From: Udaeobacter sp963805485
GTDB taxonomy: Bacteria; Verrucomicrobiota; Verrucomicrobiia; Chthoniobacterales; UBA10450
Assembly (NCBI GenBank): GCA_963805485.1
Contig: CAWDUN010000004.1
Coordinates: forward strand, 496,001 to 560,000
Direction of reading: 5' to 3'
Length of the DNA: 64,000 nt
The notes below the pieces were generated by a model, which was not told the origin of the DNA, did no database searches, and saw only the letters and a list, made by a program, of their open reading frames with translations. Below, piece by piece: positions 25,870 through 34,919 of this stretch. How positions within the stretch are numbered: the stretch's first letter is position 1; each line of letters begins with the position of its first letter. The position numbers and the translations under genes are program-made.

Positions 25870-26856
25870 ATGTCAGCTATCACTGTCGAGCAAGCAGACG
25901 CGATTCACCCGGCACAGGCGCGGATGTCGCCGCCGTCCCGGTTTGGCGATAAGGCGTTCTATTGGCTCACGCTGTCGATGGCGTTTACAGTGGTTTTGCT
26001 GGTCGTTCTGATCGGCTGGCAACTGGGTCAGGGTTCCTTGCAGGCGATCCAAAAATTCGGATTCCGTTTTGTCACCACGTCGACGTGGGACCCAGTAGCG
26101 GAACAATACGGCGCGTTACCGTTCATTTACGGCACAGCGTTGTCCTCGCTGATTGCGTTAGTTATCGCTGTGCCGTTGAGCATCGCGACGGCGGTTTATT
26201 TAACCGAACTCGCGCCGCTCTGGATCCGGCAACCGATTGTCTCGCTGATCGAAATGCTAGCCGCGATCCCCAGCGTGATTCTCGGGCTGTGGGGAATTTT
26301 CGTCATGATCCCGTGGCTGCGCGATCATCCGTTTCCGTTCCTGCAACGGATACTCGGTTGGACTCCATTTTTCAGCGGCCCGATTTACGGGCCGTGCATG
26401 CTGGCCGGTGGAATCATTGTTGCGATTATGGTTCTGCCGATCATTACGTCGGTCTCGCGCGAGATATTGCGCAGCGTTCCTGATTTGCAGCGCGAAGCCG
26501 CGTACGCGCTGGGCGCAACTCGCTGGGAGGTGACCCGCATCGCAGTGCTCAGCTACGCCAGGAAAGGTTTGTTCGGCGCGGTGATACTTGGGCTTGGCCG
26601 TGCGCTGGGCGAAACGATGGCGGTGACAATGGTGATCGGTAATACGCCGCAGATTGCCGCGTCGTTGTTCAAACCGGGTTACACACTAGCCAGTGTAATC
26701 GCGAATGAATTTACGGAAGCTACCACCGACATGTATCTCCAAGCTTTGTTCGAGATTGGGCTGGTGTTGTTCGGCGTCACAATTTTGGTCAACCTCCTCG
26801 CGCAACTTCTGTTGAAAACAATTACCGCAGGCGCAGCGCCAGATCGGGTTCAATGA
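25870..26856 (+). CDS. pstC: Phosphate ABC transporter permease PstC
   Basis: A 328-aa inner-membrane permease with six transmembrane helices and the EAA-type cytoplasmic loop EAAYALGATRWEVTRIAVL, which contacts PstB. The GLGRALGETMAVTMVIGN segment is characteristic of PstC. The ATG at 25870 follows a TTG two codons upstream. Its stop overlaps the pstA start. Confidence 0.95.
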   Translation: MSAITVEQADAIHPAQARMSPPSRFGDKAFYWLTLSMAFTVVLLVVLIGWQLGQGSLQAIQKFGFRFVTTSTWDPVAEQYGALPFIYGTALSSLIALVIAVPLSIATAVYLTELAPLWIRQPIVSLIEMLAAIPSVILGLWGIFVMIPWLRDHPFPFLQRILGWTPFFSGPIYGPCMLAGGIIVAIMVLPIITSVSREILRSVPDLQREAAYALGATRWEVTRIAVLSYARKGLFGAVILGLGRALGETMAVTMVIGNTPQIAASLFKPGYTLASVIANEFTEATTDMYLQALFEIGLVLFGVTILVNLLAQLLLKTITAGAAPDRVQ

Positions 26857-27791
26857 CCATGGAGCCTATGGAACAGAATAAATGGCAGGCTGGCAGCCTG
26901 CCGGCCGAGTCAGGCAGGCTGCCTGACTTCCCTCAGCACATCCGGCGCAAACACCATCACAGTTGGCGCAAGTTCAAGAGCGCGCTCATCTCGGGGCTGA
27001 CGCTTTGTTCCGCGGTACTTGTGATCGCGCCGCTTGGTCTCGTGTTTTTTCATGTGCTAATGAGCGGAATAGGTGCGGTTAATCTCGAATTTTTTACGAA
27101 TCTGCCGAAGCCGGTGGGCGTGCACGGTGGAGGAATGGCCAACGCGATCGTCGGCACGCTGGAGTTACTGGCGCTTGCGTCAATTATTGGAATTCCCGTG
27201 GGCGTGCTTGGGGGAGTTTTTCTGGCTGAATACGGCACAGCGCGTGTGAATGCTGTGCTGCGTTTCATTGCGGACGTACTCAATGGCGTCCCATCCATTA
27301 TCTGGGGCGTCGTCGTTTATGGGCTGATCGTGTTGCGTTTTAAAAGTTTCTCCGCGTACGCCGGAGGACTCGCGCTGGGGTTAATCATGATCCCATTGAT
27401 TTTGCGTACAACCGAGGAAGTGATTCTTCTTGTGCCTGTCGGTTATCGCGAAGCCGCTCTCGCTCTGGGCATCGCGCGGTGGAAAACGATCGTTCAGATC
27501 GTGGTGAAGACCGCGTCGCGCGGAATCATCACTGGCATTCTGCTCGCGCTTGCGCGCGTCGGCGGCGAAACTGCGCCGCTTCTCTTCACCGCATTCGGCA
27601 ACCACTTTTGGAACCACGACTTGAGCGAGCCAATTGCAGCGCTGCCTCTGCAAATTTTTACCTATGCAATTTCGCCGTACGACGATTGGCACCGCCAGGC
27701 ATGGGCCGGAGCGCTTGTTCTCGTAACAGGCGTTTTCTGCGTTAATGTGTTGGTGAGACTTGTTACCCGTGTTCGGAGTGCATCGGCGTAA
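26853..27791 (+). CDS. pstA: Phosphate ABC transporter permease PstA
   Basis: A 312-aa permease overlapping pstC by four bases. Transmembrane segments begin at about residue 48 (LISGLTLCSAVLVIAPLGLV). The conserved loop is EAALALGIARWKTIVQIVV, and ALARVGGETAPLLFTAFGN is the PstA signature. The first 35 residues are longer and more polar than usual and contain AGSLPAESGRLPDFPQ, which is encoded by two short palindromes (see 26884). The core protein is otherwise normal. Confidence 0.94.
   Translation: MTMEPMEQNKWQAGSLPAESGRLPDFPQHIRRKHHHSWRKFKSALISGLTLCSAVLVIAPLGLVFFHVLMSGIGAVNLEFFTNLPKPVGVHGGGMANAIVGTLELLALASIIGIPVGVLGGVFLAEYGTARVNAVLRFIADVLNGVPSIIWGVVVYGLIVLRFKSFSAYAGGLALGLIMIPLILRTTEEVILLVPVGYREAALALGIARWKTIVQIVVKTASRGIITGILLALARVGGETAPLLFTAFGNHFWNHDLSEPIAALPLQIFTYAISPYDDWHRQAWAGALVLVTGVFCVNVLVRLVTRVRSASA
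26884..26925. repeat. Twin palindromes inside the pstA coding sequence
   Basis: Two adjacent perfect palindromes with one-base centres: ggcaggctggcagcctgcc (26884-26902) and caggcaggctgcctg (26911-26925). They code for part of the extra N-terminal residues of PstA in frame. The layout matches the twin hairpins at 56568, so it seems a mobile or repeated palindrome has become coding sequence. Confidence 0.65.
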
Positions 27792-27800
27792 ATTCTCACG

Positions 27801-28646
27801 ATGATTGCCGCACCTATGCCGCAACCTGAAGTACTTGAACCTCGCGATCCCGGCGCCGCGGTATTGTTAGACACAAACGGGGAGCCGCTTCCTCTGGCAA
27901 TGGAGGCCAAAAACGTCTCTATGTGGTACGGATCGAAGCGCGCGATAGACGACGTGAGCCTGGACATGGCGGCCAAAGCCGTCACCGCGATTATCGGGCC
28001 GAGCGGCTGTGGAAAATCGACGTTCATCCGCGCGCTCAATCGCATGCACGAGTTAGTGCCACGCGCGCGCATCGATGGCAGCGTGTTCCTTCACGGCCAA
28101 AATCTCTACGCAAACAGCATGGACCCGGCAGTTGTGCGCAGGCGCGTCGGTATGGTGTTCCAGAAATCCAATCCGTTCCCCACAATGTCAATCGGGGAGA
28201 ACGCCATCGTCGGCCTTCGTTTGAATGGCGTGCGCGACCGGAAAGTCCTCAACGAACGGCTTGAGCGATCATTGAGGATGGCGGCTTTATGGGACGAAGT
28301 GAAAGACGACTTGCACAAATCCGGGACGAGTCTTTCCGGTGGCCAGCAACAACGCCTCTGCATAGCGCGTGCGCTAGCCGTGGAACCGGAAGTTCTGTTG
28401 ATGGACGAACCCTGCTCGGCGCTCGATCCGATCGCTACAGCGAAAATCGAGGAGCTGATTCAGGGACTGAAAACGCAATACACGATCATTATCGTTACGC
28501 ACAACATGCAGCAAGCAGGACGTGTCTCCGATTTCACGGCGTTCTTTTACATGGGCCGGCTCATCGAGGTTGGCTCGACGACGAAAATTTTCACCAACCC
28601 GAACGAGAAACAGACGGAAGATTACATCACTGGGAGATTTGGATGA
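27801..28646 (+). CDS. pstB: Phosphate ABC transporter ATPase PstB
   Basis: A 281-aa ATPase. Walker A is GPSGCGKST, the Q loop lies in MVFQKSNPFP, the signature is LSGGQQQRL and Walker B is VLLMDEPCSALDP, with the switch His in IVTHNMQQ. The YGSKRAIDDVSLDM start and NRMHELVPRARIDG insert are PstB features. It lies nine bases after pstA and energises PstCA. The N-terminal 30 residues before the conserved core are non-conserved. Confidence 0.96.
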   Translation: MIAAPMPQPEVLEPRDPGAAVLLDTNGEPLPLAMEAKNVSMWYGSKRAIDDVSLDMAAKAVTAIIGPSGCGKSTFIRALNRMHELVPRARIDGSVFLHGQNLYANSMDPAVVRRRVGMVFQKSNPFPTMSIGENAIVGLRLNGVRDRKVLNERLERSLRMAALWDEVKDDLHKSGTSLSGGQQQRLCIARALAVEPEVLLMDEPCSALDPIATAKIEELIQGLKTQYTIIIVTHNMQQAGRVSDFTAFFYMGRLIEVGSTTKIFTNPNEKQTEDYITGRFG

Positions 28647-28709
28647 TTTTTGTAACCGCGACCGCTCGCCGCGTCGCGATTTTATGAACAGCAAACAGCG
28701 AGGACGATA

Positions 28710-29396
28710 ATGGTGATACCGAAACATATCCTTGGAACATTCGATGAAGCGCTAACGTCGCTTCGTAACGACCTGCTGATGATGGCTGGCCTCGCTGAAC
28801 GCAGCCTCGATCGAGCACTCAAGGGCTTGTTCCAGCGTAATGACGATCTCTGCACGCACGCCATCGCGGATGACGAAGAGATCGATCAGTTGGAGAAACA
28901 GATCGACAAGGACGGTTTCGAAGTTTTGCTTCGCTTCCAGCCCGTGGCTTCGGATCTGCGGCGGGTTATTTCGGCCATTAAACTTTCGCCAAACATCGAG
29001 CGAGTAGGCGATCAGGCGACGAACATCGCCAAACGCGCGCGCAAGTTGAATCGGCACCCGCCGCTGCCGGAAGTGCAAATGATTGTCCCTATCCAGGCGC
29101 ACGCGATGTCGATGTTCAAAGACGCCATTAACGCGTACGTGCGTGAAAATATTGAGTTGGCGCACTCGGTCTGCAGTCGCGACAAGCAGCTTGACGATAT
29201 GAATCGCGATGCAAACACGAAACTAACCGCCCGAATGATGGAGGATAGCGAACAGTTGCGAGGATACTTTAACCTCATCCTGATTTCCCGCGCCCTCGAA
29301 CGGGTGGGCGATCACGCAACGAACATTGCCGAGGATGCGGTTTACACCGCAGTTGCGGAAGACATCAGGCACAAGGGCGTGGCGGCCTCCGTCTGA
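28710..29396 (+). CDS. phoU: Phosphate-signalling regulator PhoU
   Basis: A 228-aa helical protein made of two repeated three-helix units. Metal-binding motifs are E-x-x-D (ADDEEIDQLEKQID) and D-x-x-N-type segments (IERVGDQATNIAKRA and LERVGDHATNIAEDA). PhoU binds PhoR and PstB and holds PhoB inactive when phosphate is plentiful. It follows pstB by 63 bases, completing the transporter and sensor set. Confidence 0.95.
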   Translation: MVIPKHILGTFDEALTSLRNDLLMMAGLAERSLDRALKGLFQRNDDLCTHAIADDEEIDQLEKQIDKDGFEVLLRFQPVASDLRRVISAIKLSPNIERVGDQATNIAKRARKLNRHPPLPEVQMIVPIQAHAMSMFKDAINAYVRENIELAHSVCSRDKQLDDMNRDANTKLTARMMEDSEQLRGYFNLILISRALERVGDHATNIAEDAVYTAVAEDIRHKGVAASV

Positions 29397-29439
29397 CAAG
29401 CAGCGTTGCGCATGCGCGGCTGATCGGCAATCGTAAAAC

Positions 29440-31692
29440 ATGCCGCAAGCCCAGGTCACTGCCCGCACTGAAGAGAAAAGCGATGCGGTCGCTGTTCCGC
29501 ACGTTGTCCAAACCCTCCACGACCGTTTTGGTGATCCGAAGAATTTCATCAACCGGGAGCTGAGCTGGCTCGCGTTTAATCAACGCGTGCTCGAGGAAGC
29601 ACAGGACCCCACGCAGCCGCTCATCGAGCGGATTAAATTCCTCACGATTTTCAGCTCAAACCTGGACGAATTTTTTGAGATCCGTGTAGCCGGAATCAAA
29701 CAACAGATTGAAAGCGAGACGAGCGACGTCGGTCCTGACGGGTTGAGTCCCACAGAGCTGTTCGACCGCATTCAGAAGAGGGTGCGCGAGCTTGTGGGGA
29801 CGCAGTATGCGCTTTGGAAAAATGAGTTGCAGCCGGAGCTGTCAGAGAATGGGATCTATGTGCGCGAGATCGAGGAGTTGTCGGCGAAGCGTAGCGCCTG
29901 GGCAAATCGCTACTTTCATCAGGAAGTTTTCCCAATGCTGACACCGCTGGCGGTGGACGCCAGTCATCCATTTCCGCATCTCTTGAACCGCAGCCACAAT
30001 TTGCTCGTACGAGCGAAGACGCGTCGTCGCGGCGAGCCGCTGCACGCCATTGTCCAAGTGCCGCGAGTTGTGCCGAGGCTTATCCTTATGCCTCGAGGCA
30101 CCGGTGCGAACGAGCCGTGGGAATACATTTATCTGGCGTCGTTAATCAAACACCACATCGGCGAATTGTTTCCCGGCCTGATCCTCGACGGCGTGCACGC
30201 GTTTCGAGTAACGCGCAATAGCGATCTCTACATCGACGATGAGGAAGCGGAGAATCTTTTGCGAACGATCGAGCACGAACTGCGACGCACCAGCCGGGGC
30301 AACGCCGTGCGGCTGGAAGTGGAAGCCGATTGCCCAAAACATTTTCTCGAGCTGCTTCTCGAGTTTTTCAGTCTGTCTGAAGCGGACGCTTACAAGCTCG
30401 ACGGCCCATTGACGATGACGCATCTTGCTCCGCTGGTGGCGAACGACGCATTTGCCTCGCTGAAAGACCGTCCGTTTCAACCGGCCCGCGATCCTGCGTT
30501 ACCGCCACACGCGGATTTCTTTGAGGTCTTACGACGACAGGACGTGTTGCTGCATCACCCTTACGACAGTTTTGATGAAGTCGTCGAGTTGGTCGAGACG
30601 GCGGCAAAAGATCCTCAGGTGCTTGCGATTAAAATGACGCTGTACCGCACAAGCGGCGATTCGCCCATTGTGGAGGCGCTCATCGATGCGGCTAACGCAG
30701 GAAAACAGGTTACTGCGATTGTCGAGCTGCGCGCGCGTTTTGATGAAGCAAGTAATATTCAGTGGGCGAGACGCCTGGAAGAAGCCGGCGCCCACGTCAT
30801 CTATGGTGTGGTGGGTCTCAAGACGCATTGCAAGGTTTTGCTGATCGTCCGGCGCGACGCCGACGAGATCCGCCGTTACGTTCATCTCGGCACGGGAAAT
30901 TATCACTCGCGAACAGCGCGCATTTACACCGATTTCAGTCTGCTCACCAGCGAGTCGCAGCTGAGCGAAGAAGTGGCTACCGTTTTCAATACGCTTACCG
31001 GACTCGCTGGCTATCCCGGATTGAAAAAATTGCTGGTTTCGCCATTCGACATGCACAGCCGGTTCACGGAACTGATCGAGCGGGAGCGCGATAACGCGCT
31101 GGCAGGCAAAACTGCCCGAATCATCGCGAAAATGAATTCGCTCGTTGATCAGGAAATCATCGAGAAGCTTTATGAAGCTTCGTGCGCAGATGTCACTATT
31201 GATCTGGTCGTGCGTGGGATCTGTTGCTTGCGTCCGAAAGTCCCAGATCTCAGCGAAAACATCCGCGTCATCAGCATTGTTGGCCGTTTTCTGGAGCACA
31301 GCCGGATCTTTTATTTTGAAAATGCGGGGCAGCCGCTGGTTTACCTTTCCAGCGCTGACTGGATGCCGCGGAATTTCTATCGTCGAATCGAGCTGGCGTT
31401 CCCGATTGAGACGCCCGCGTTGCGGGACCAGATCATCAACGACGTTATTCCCGCGTTTCTGAACGATCGTGTGAAGGCGCGGGAATTGCAGCCCGACGGC
31501 ACGTACCGACGTTTACAACCAGAAGGCGAAGAACCGCGCCGCCAGGCGCAGTGGCAATTTCGCGAAGTGTCACGCGAACGAATGAAAAAGCTTGGCGGTT
31601 CCACGAAAAAAGTGCGTGCGGACCGGCTGGTACCGATTGCCGTTGTAAAGGAAACCGGCGCGATCGGATCGACGAAACCGGAGGCGAAGTGA
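29440..31692 (+). CDS. ppk: Polyphosphate kinase 1
   Basis: A 750-aa enzyme that transfers the terminal phosphate of ATP to polyphosphate. The N-terminal domain starts FINRELSWLAFNQRVLEEA. The catalytic His lies in LKTHCKVLLIVRR and a second conserved His in the YVHLGTGNYHSRTARIYTD block. SSADWMPRNFYRRIE is the C2-domain signature. Length and layout fit canonical Ppk1. The stop codon overlaps the start of the ROK kinase gene, indicating coupling between polyphosphate synthesis and use. Confidence 0.95.
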   Translation: MPQAQVTARTEEKSDAVAVPHVVQTLHDRFGDPKNFINRELSWLAFNQRVLEEAQDPTQPLIERIKFLTIFSSNLDEFFEIRVAGIKQQIESETSDVGPDGLSPTELFDRIQKRVRELVGTQYALWKNELQPELSENGIYVREIEELSAKRSAWANRYFHQEVFPMLTPLAVDASHPFPHLLNRSHNLLVRAKTRRRGEPLHAIVQVPRVVPRLILMPRGTGANEPWEYIYLASLIKHHIGELFPGLILDGVHAFRVTRNSDLYIDDEEAENLLRTIEHELRRTSRGNAVRLEVEADCPKHFLELLLEFFSLSEADAYKLDGPLTMTHLAPLVANDAFASLKDRPFQPARDPALPPHADFFEVLRRQDVLLHHPYDSFDEVVELVETAAKDPQVLAIKMTLYRTSGDSPIVEALIDAANAGKQVTAIVELRARFDEASNIQWARRLEEAGAHVIYGVVGLKTHCKVLLIVRRDADEIRRYVHLGTGNYHSRTARIYTDFSLLTSESQLSEEVATVFNTLTGLAGYPGLKKLLVSPFDMHSRFTELIERERDNALAGKTARIIAKMNSLVDQEIIEKLYEASCADVTIDLVVRGICCLRPKVPDLSENIRVISIVGRFLEHSRIFYFENAGQPLVYLSSADWMPRNFYRRIELAFPIETPALRDQIINDVIPAFLNDRVKARELQPDGTYRRLQPEGEEPRRQAQWQFREVSRERMKKLGGSTKKVRADRLVPIAVVKETGAIGSTKPEAK

Positions 31693-32378
31693 AGAAAAGA
31701 ATTCTCGTCATCGATGTCGGCGGTTCGAACGTGAAGATGATGATCTCGCGTGCGCAACGGCGAAAGTTCAAGTCCGGTTCGGAAATGACGCCACGCGAAC
31801 TGGTGACTCAGCTCAAGTCGCTATTGCGCGATTGGGCGTTCGACGCAGTCTCGATTGGATTCCCGGCGCCGGTCCGCAATGGCTGTATCATGGCCGAGCC
31901 GAAGCATCTTGGGTCTGGCTGGAGACGGTTCAATTTCGAGAAGTCGTTAGGTAAACCTGTCCGCATTATCAATGACGCCGCGATGCAGGCGCTTGGCAGT
32001 TATCGCGGCCGTCGAATGTTGTTTCTGGGATTGGGCACCGGACTGGGATCGACGCTCATCTGGGAAAATAATGTGCTCGCACTTGAACTGGGCGATCTGC
32101 CGTATGGCAATGACCACACTATCGAGAATTACCTTGGCAAGTCCGGTCTGAAAGAGCTGGGCGAAAAGCGATGGAAGAGCGAAGTCGTGCGTGCCGTCGT
32201 CTTGTTGAAGAAATCGCTGATTGCGGATTACGTCGTTCTCGGCGGCGGAAGCGCGAAGAAATTAAATCGACTGCCGGAAGGGGTGAAACTCGGACACAAT
32301 CGAAACGCTTTTCTGGGCGGCGTTCGCCTCTGGCAAAACGACCCACACACGCGCAGGGCGAAGTGGCAAATCCTGTGA
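31689..32378 (+). CDS. ROK-family kinase, probable polyphosphate glucokinase
   Basis: A 229-aa sugar kinase, translationally coupled to ppk (GTGA overlap at 31689). The phosphate-binding loop is VIDVGGSNVKMM, the catalytic Asp sits in IINDAAMQALGS, and the second phosphate loop is LFLGLGTGLGSTLIW. LELGDLPYG and VVLGGGSAKKL complete the fold. It lacks the zinc cluster of typical ROK repressors and is short, as in polyphosphate/ATP glucokinases. By family and position it may phosphorylate glucose with polyphosphate made by Ppk. A paralogue lies at 35268. The choice of phosphate donor needs assay. Confidence 0.8.
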   Translation: MKKRILVIDVGGSNVKMMISRAQRRKFKSGSEMTPRELVTQLKSLLRDWAFDAVSIGFPAPVRNGCIMAEPKHLGSGWRRFNFEKSLGKPVRIINDAAMQALGSYRGRRMLFLGLGTGLGSTLIWENNVLALELGDLPYGNDHTIENYLGKSGLKELGEKRWKSEVVRAVVLLKKSLIADYVVLGGGSAKKLNRLPEGVKLGHNRNAFLGGVRLWQNDPHTRRAKWQIL

Positions 32379-32390
32379 GAAATTAAATCT

Positions 32391-32858
32391 ATGCAACTCT
32401 ATTTTCTCAGACACGGCGAAGCTGATTGGCCGGGCTGGACCGAGCCGGATGATGAACGGCCGCTCACCGATTTCGGTAAGAAAGAAGTGCGGCAGCTGGC
32501 TAAGTTTCTCGATCGTCTCAAGGTGAAGCCGGATTTGATTATGAGTAGTCCGCTGCCGCGAGCGTTGCAAACGGCACAGGTTGCAGCGGAACAGCTGAAG
32601 ACAAAATTGCGCCAGGACGAAGCACTTGAGCCCGGATTTGGGATTAGCGAGTTGAGCACTCTGCTCAAGCGGCATCATTCCAAAGCCTTGATGCTCGTGG
32701 GCCACGAGCCCGACTTTTCGAGTGTAATCTCTGCGTTGACCGGTGGTTTCATCAAGATGTCCAAAGCAGGGCTAGCGCTGGTCGACCTCGATGCGGAGAC
32801 TGAGAAAGGAAGACTTCTCTGGCTGTTCCCGCCAAAATTCGCGCGCAAGGCGAAATAG
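32391..32858 (+). CDS. sixA: Histidine phosphatase SixA
   Basis: A 155-aa histidine-phosphatase superfamily protein. The catalytic motif is FLRHGEADWPGW, a substrate-positioning Arg sits in SSPLPRALQTA, and the second catalytic His is in VGHEPDFSSV. Family SixA removes phosphate from phosphohistidine in phosphorelay proteins. It is the last gene of the phosphate block, 12 bases after the ROK kinase. Confidence 0.88.
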   Translation: MQLYFLRHGEADWPGWTEPDDERPLTDFGKKEVRQLAKFLDRLKVKPDLIMSSPLPRALQTAQVAAEQLKTKLRQDEALEPGFGISELSTLLKRHHSKALMLVGHEPDFSSVISALTGGFIKMSKAGLALVDLDAETEKGRLLWLFPPKFARKAK

Positions 32859-32920
32859 CTTTTTCGCGATTAATCACGCCGGTACTAACCGGCCGAGAAC
32901 AAATCCTGCTGGACAGGCGG

Positions 32921-33337
32921 CTATGATTTTGGCGAAGCCGCCGGTGCTGCGCTTGCGGCTGGAGAAACAGCGGGCGAAGCCTGCGCCGGCGTGATTGCCG
33001 GTGACGACCCCGGTGATGATTGCGCTTTCACGGGTGCAGGTGAGGTTTGCGCGGACTGGTTTTTCATCAGTTCGCGACGGAAGGCACTGCTGGCTACGCT
33101 GTGGTGCGAATAAAGGACCGATAGCGCAAAAGTGAGCGCAAAAAATATTCCGGCCAGCCACGTGGTGAATTTCACCAGCACATTCGTGGTTTGCGCACCG
33201 AAAATATTCTCCGTGACCCCAGATCCGAACGCTGCACCGAGGCCTTCACTCTTTGGTCGCTGCATCAGGATGACCAGAATCATCAGGCCGGCGACCAGCA
33301 CGAAGAGCACCAGGCAAAAGTTGATCAGCAGGTTCAT
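32921..33337 (-). CDS. secG: Preprotein translocase subunit SecG
   Basis: A 138-aa membrane protein with two helices (LINFCLVLFVLVAGLMILVI and WLAGIFFALTFALSVLY). The MQRPKSEGLGAAFGSG loop between them is the SecG hallmark, followed by ENIFGAQTT. The C-terminal 50 residues are a Pro/Ala/Ser-rich tail (PAPVKAQSSPGSSPAITPA), longer than in E. coli. It helps SecA-driven export through SecYEG. It is convergent with sixA. Confidence 0.92.
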   Translation of the reverse strand: MNLLINFCLVLFVLVAGLMILVILMQRPKSEGLGAAFGSGVTENIFGAQTTNVLVKFTTWLAGIFFALTFALSVLYSHHSVASSAFRRELMKNQSAQTSPAPVKAQSSPGSSPAITPAQASPAVSPAASAAPAASPKS

Positions 33338-33451
33338 TGGGAGGCGAAATATGGCTGGTTAATGACGAATGTCGAATGGCTCTGCCATCCAAGGGGTTGA
33401 ATTGACGTTCGTGAATCCGAAAATGGAAAAATCGATGTAAGATTCGACGAA

Positions 33452-34243
33452 TCACGCCTGATTCTTGATCTCCTCCCAAATCGCGTTTAGTTCGGCCAAC
33501 TCCACTTCCCCCAATTTCCTGCCGCGCGTTGTCAGTGCGTCCTCTAATCGATTGAAGCGCGTGACGAACTTGTCCGTAGCAGATTGGAGCGCGGTTTCTG
33601 CGTCCATTTTACATTTCCTTGCCAGGTTAACCACGGCGAACAGCAGATCGCCAATTTCGTCTTCGATCCTTTCGTTCTGTCGTGACCGGATCGCCTCTTT
33701 GGTCTCATCAAGCTCTTCTTCCACCTTGGCGATTACATCGGGCAGTGCTGTCCAATCGAAATTCACCCGGGCAACTTTGCATTGTGCCTTTTCAGCGCGC
33801 ACCAGCGCGGGCAAGGCTTTCGGCAAACTGGCGAGGAAATGTGAGTTGGCCGTTTTTTCTTCTCGTTTGATCGCTTCCCATTGTTTGAGGACAGCGCCCG
33901 CGTCGCCTGCTTCGCTCGCGCCGAACACATGGGGGTGCCGCCGGATAAGTTTGTCCGACACCTGCTCGATCACTTCCTCAATGTCGAACCGCCCGTTTTC
34001 GCATGCGATTTGGGCATGCATTACTACGAGCAATAAAAGATCGCCGAGCTCCTCACAAAAATGCGCATCGTTCTGAGCGCGGGCGGCCTCAGCCGCTTCG
34101 TATACCTCCTCTATGAGCGCCGGCAACAGCGACTGATTGGTTTGCTCGCGATCCCACGGGCAACCCTCAGGAGCGCGAAGTTTCGCGACGATGTCGCAGA
34201 GCTTCGCGAAGTCCTCGCTGGTTTGTGATCGATCATCAGGCAT
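33452..34243 (-). CDS. mazG: MazG nucleoside triphosphate pyrophosphohydrolase
   Basis: A 263-aa protein with two MazG domains. The first has PEGCPWDREQT and EVYEAAEAARAQND, then EELGDLLLLVVMHA, with the E-x-x-E and E-x-x-D metal ligands. The second is less complete (KVEEELDETKEAI, EDEIGDLLFAVVNLARK). It hydrolyses NTPs or dNTPs to NMP and pyrophosphate. The ATG at 34243 is chosen because the added 13 codons from an upstream GTG carry no conservation. Confidence 0.9.
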   Translation of the reverse strand: MPDDRSQTSEDFAKLCDIVAKLRAPEGCPWDREQTNQSLLPALIEEVYEAAEAARAQNDAHFCEELGDLLLLVVMHAQIACENGRFDIEEVIEQVSDKLIRRHPHVFGASEAGDAGAVLKQWEAIKREEKTANSHFLASLPKALPALVRAEKAQCKVARVNFDWTALPDVIAKVEEELDETKEAIRSRQNERIEDEIGDLLFAVVNLARKCKMDAETALQSATDKFVTRFNRLEDALTTRGRKLGEVELAELNAIWEEIKNQA

Positions 34244-34414
34244 ACCGAAACCCGTTGGAACGTGCAGCTCTTCAGTGAGCACGGATCAGGCGGGAATCCA
34301 GTGTCGGCTTATAATCGCACTTTCCGCGATAATGTGCGTTTAGACCGCCACATTCCGCGACAAAGCGATGAGAGGCCGTTTGTTAGGGTACTGAGACTGG
34401 TTGATGGCCATCCA

Positions 34415-34783
34415 TCAGTGGCCCATCGTGCCTTGTGTAGCTTCGCGGATTTGCTGCGCACGGATCTGCTTCAGTTTTTGGTATTGCTCAGCTGAAAGAA
34501 CCGCCTTCATCTGCGGATCGGTCTGCTGATGAAGAGCCCTGACTTCTTGCATTTTCTGCACCGTCGAAAGAGAATTGTCATTTTTGATGTGTTGCAGTTT
34601 TGGTACTTCGGTTGCAAGAATGGGCAGGATTTTCTCCTTTTGTTGGGGGGTAAGGCTAAGCTGTTGGGCCACAGCCTGGGCTTTTGACATCGCTTGGCCT
34701 TTTTGCCCAAACGAAGCAGGTGCCAGCAATGCGCAGATCGCGACGGATAAAATTGGGACGACGAGGTGAGTGTGGTTCTTCAT
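34415..34783 (-). CDS. Periplasmic Spy-like (LTxxQ) protein
   Basis: A 122-aa protein with a signal peptide (LSVAICALLAPASFG) and a helical mature part holding LSLTPQQKEKILPILATEV and LSAEQYQKLKQIRAQQIREA. The LTPQQ motif resembles the LTxxQ element of the Spy/CpxP family of periplasmic chaperones, though the second LTxxQ is only partly kept (LSAEQ). A strong Shine-Dalgarno (ggaga) lies a few bases before the ATG at 34783. It may bind unfolded protein or metal. Confidence 0.72.
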   Translation of the reverse strand: MKNHTHLVVPILSVAICALLAPASFGQKGQAMSKAQAVAQQLSLTPQQKEKILPILATEVPKLQHIKNDNSLSTVQKMQEVRALHQQTDPQMKAVLSAEQYQKLKQIRAQQIREATQGTMGH

Positions 34784-34919
34784 ATTTCTCCTTTGATTAG
34801 GCGCGCATGGTGGCTGAGGGCAGTTCGTTAAGTCAAGCCCAATTGCGGCAGACGGATCGTTCGAGCAAAAATCGCGAAGACGCTCCGCGTACCACACGGG
34901 CGACTGCGGGATCAATCCG

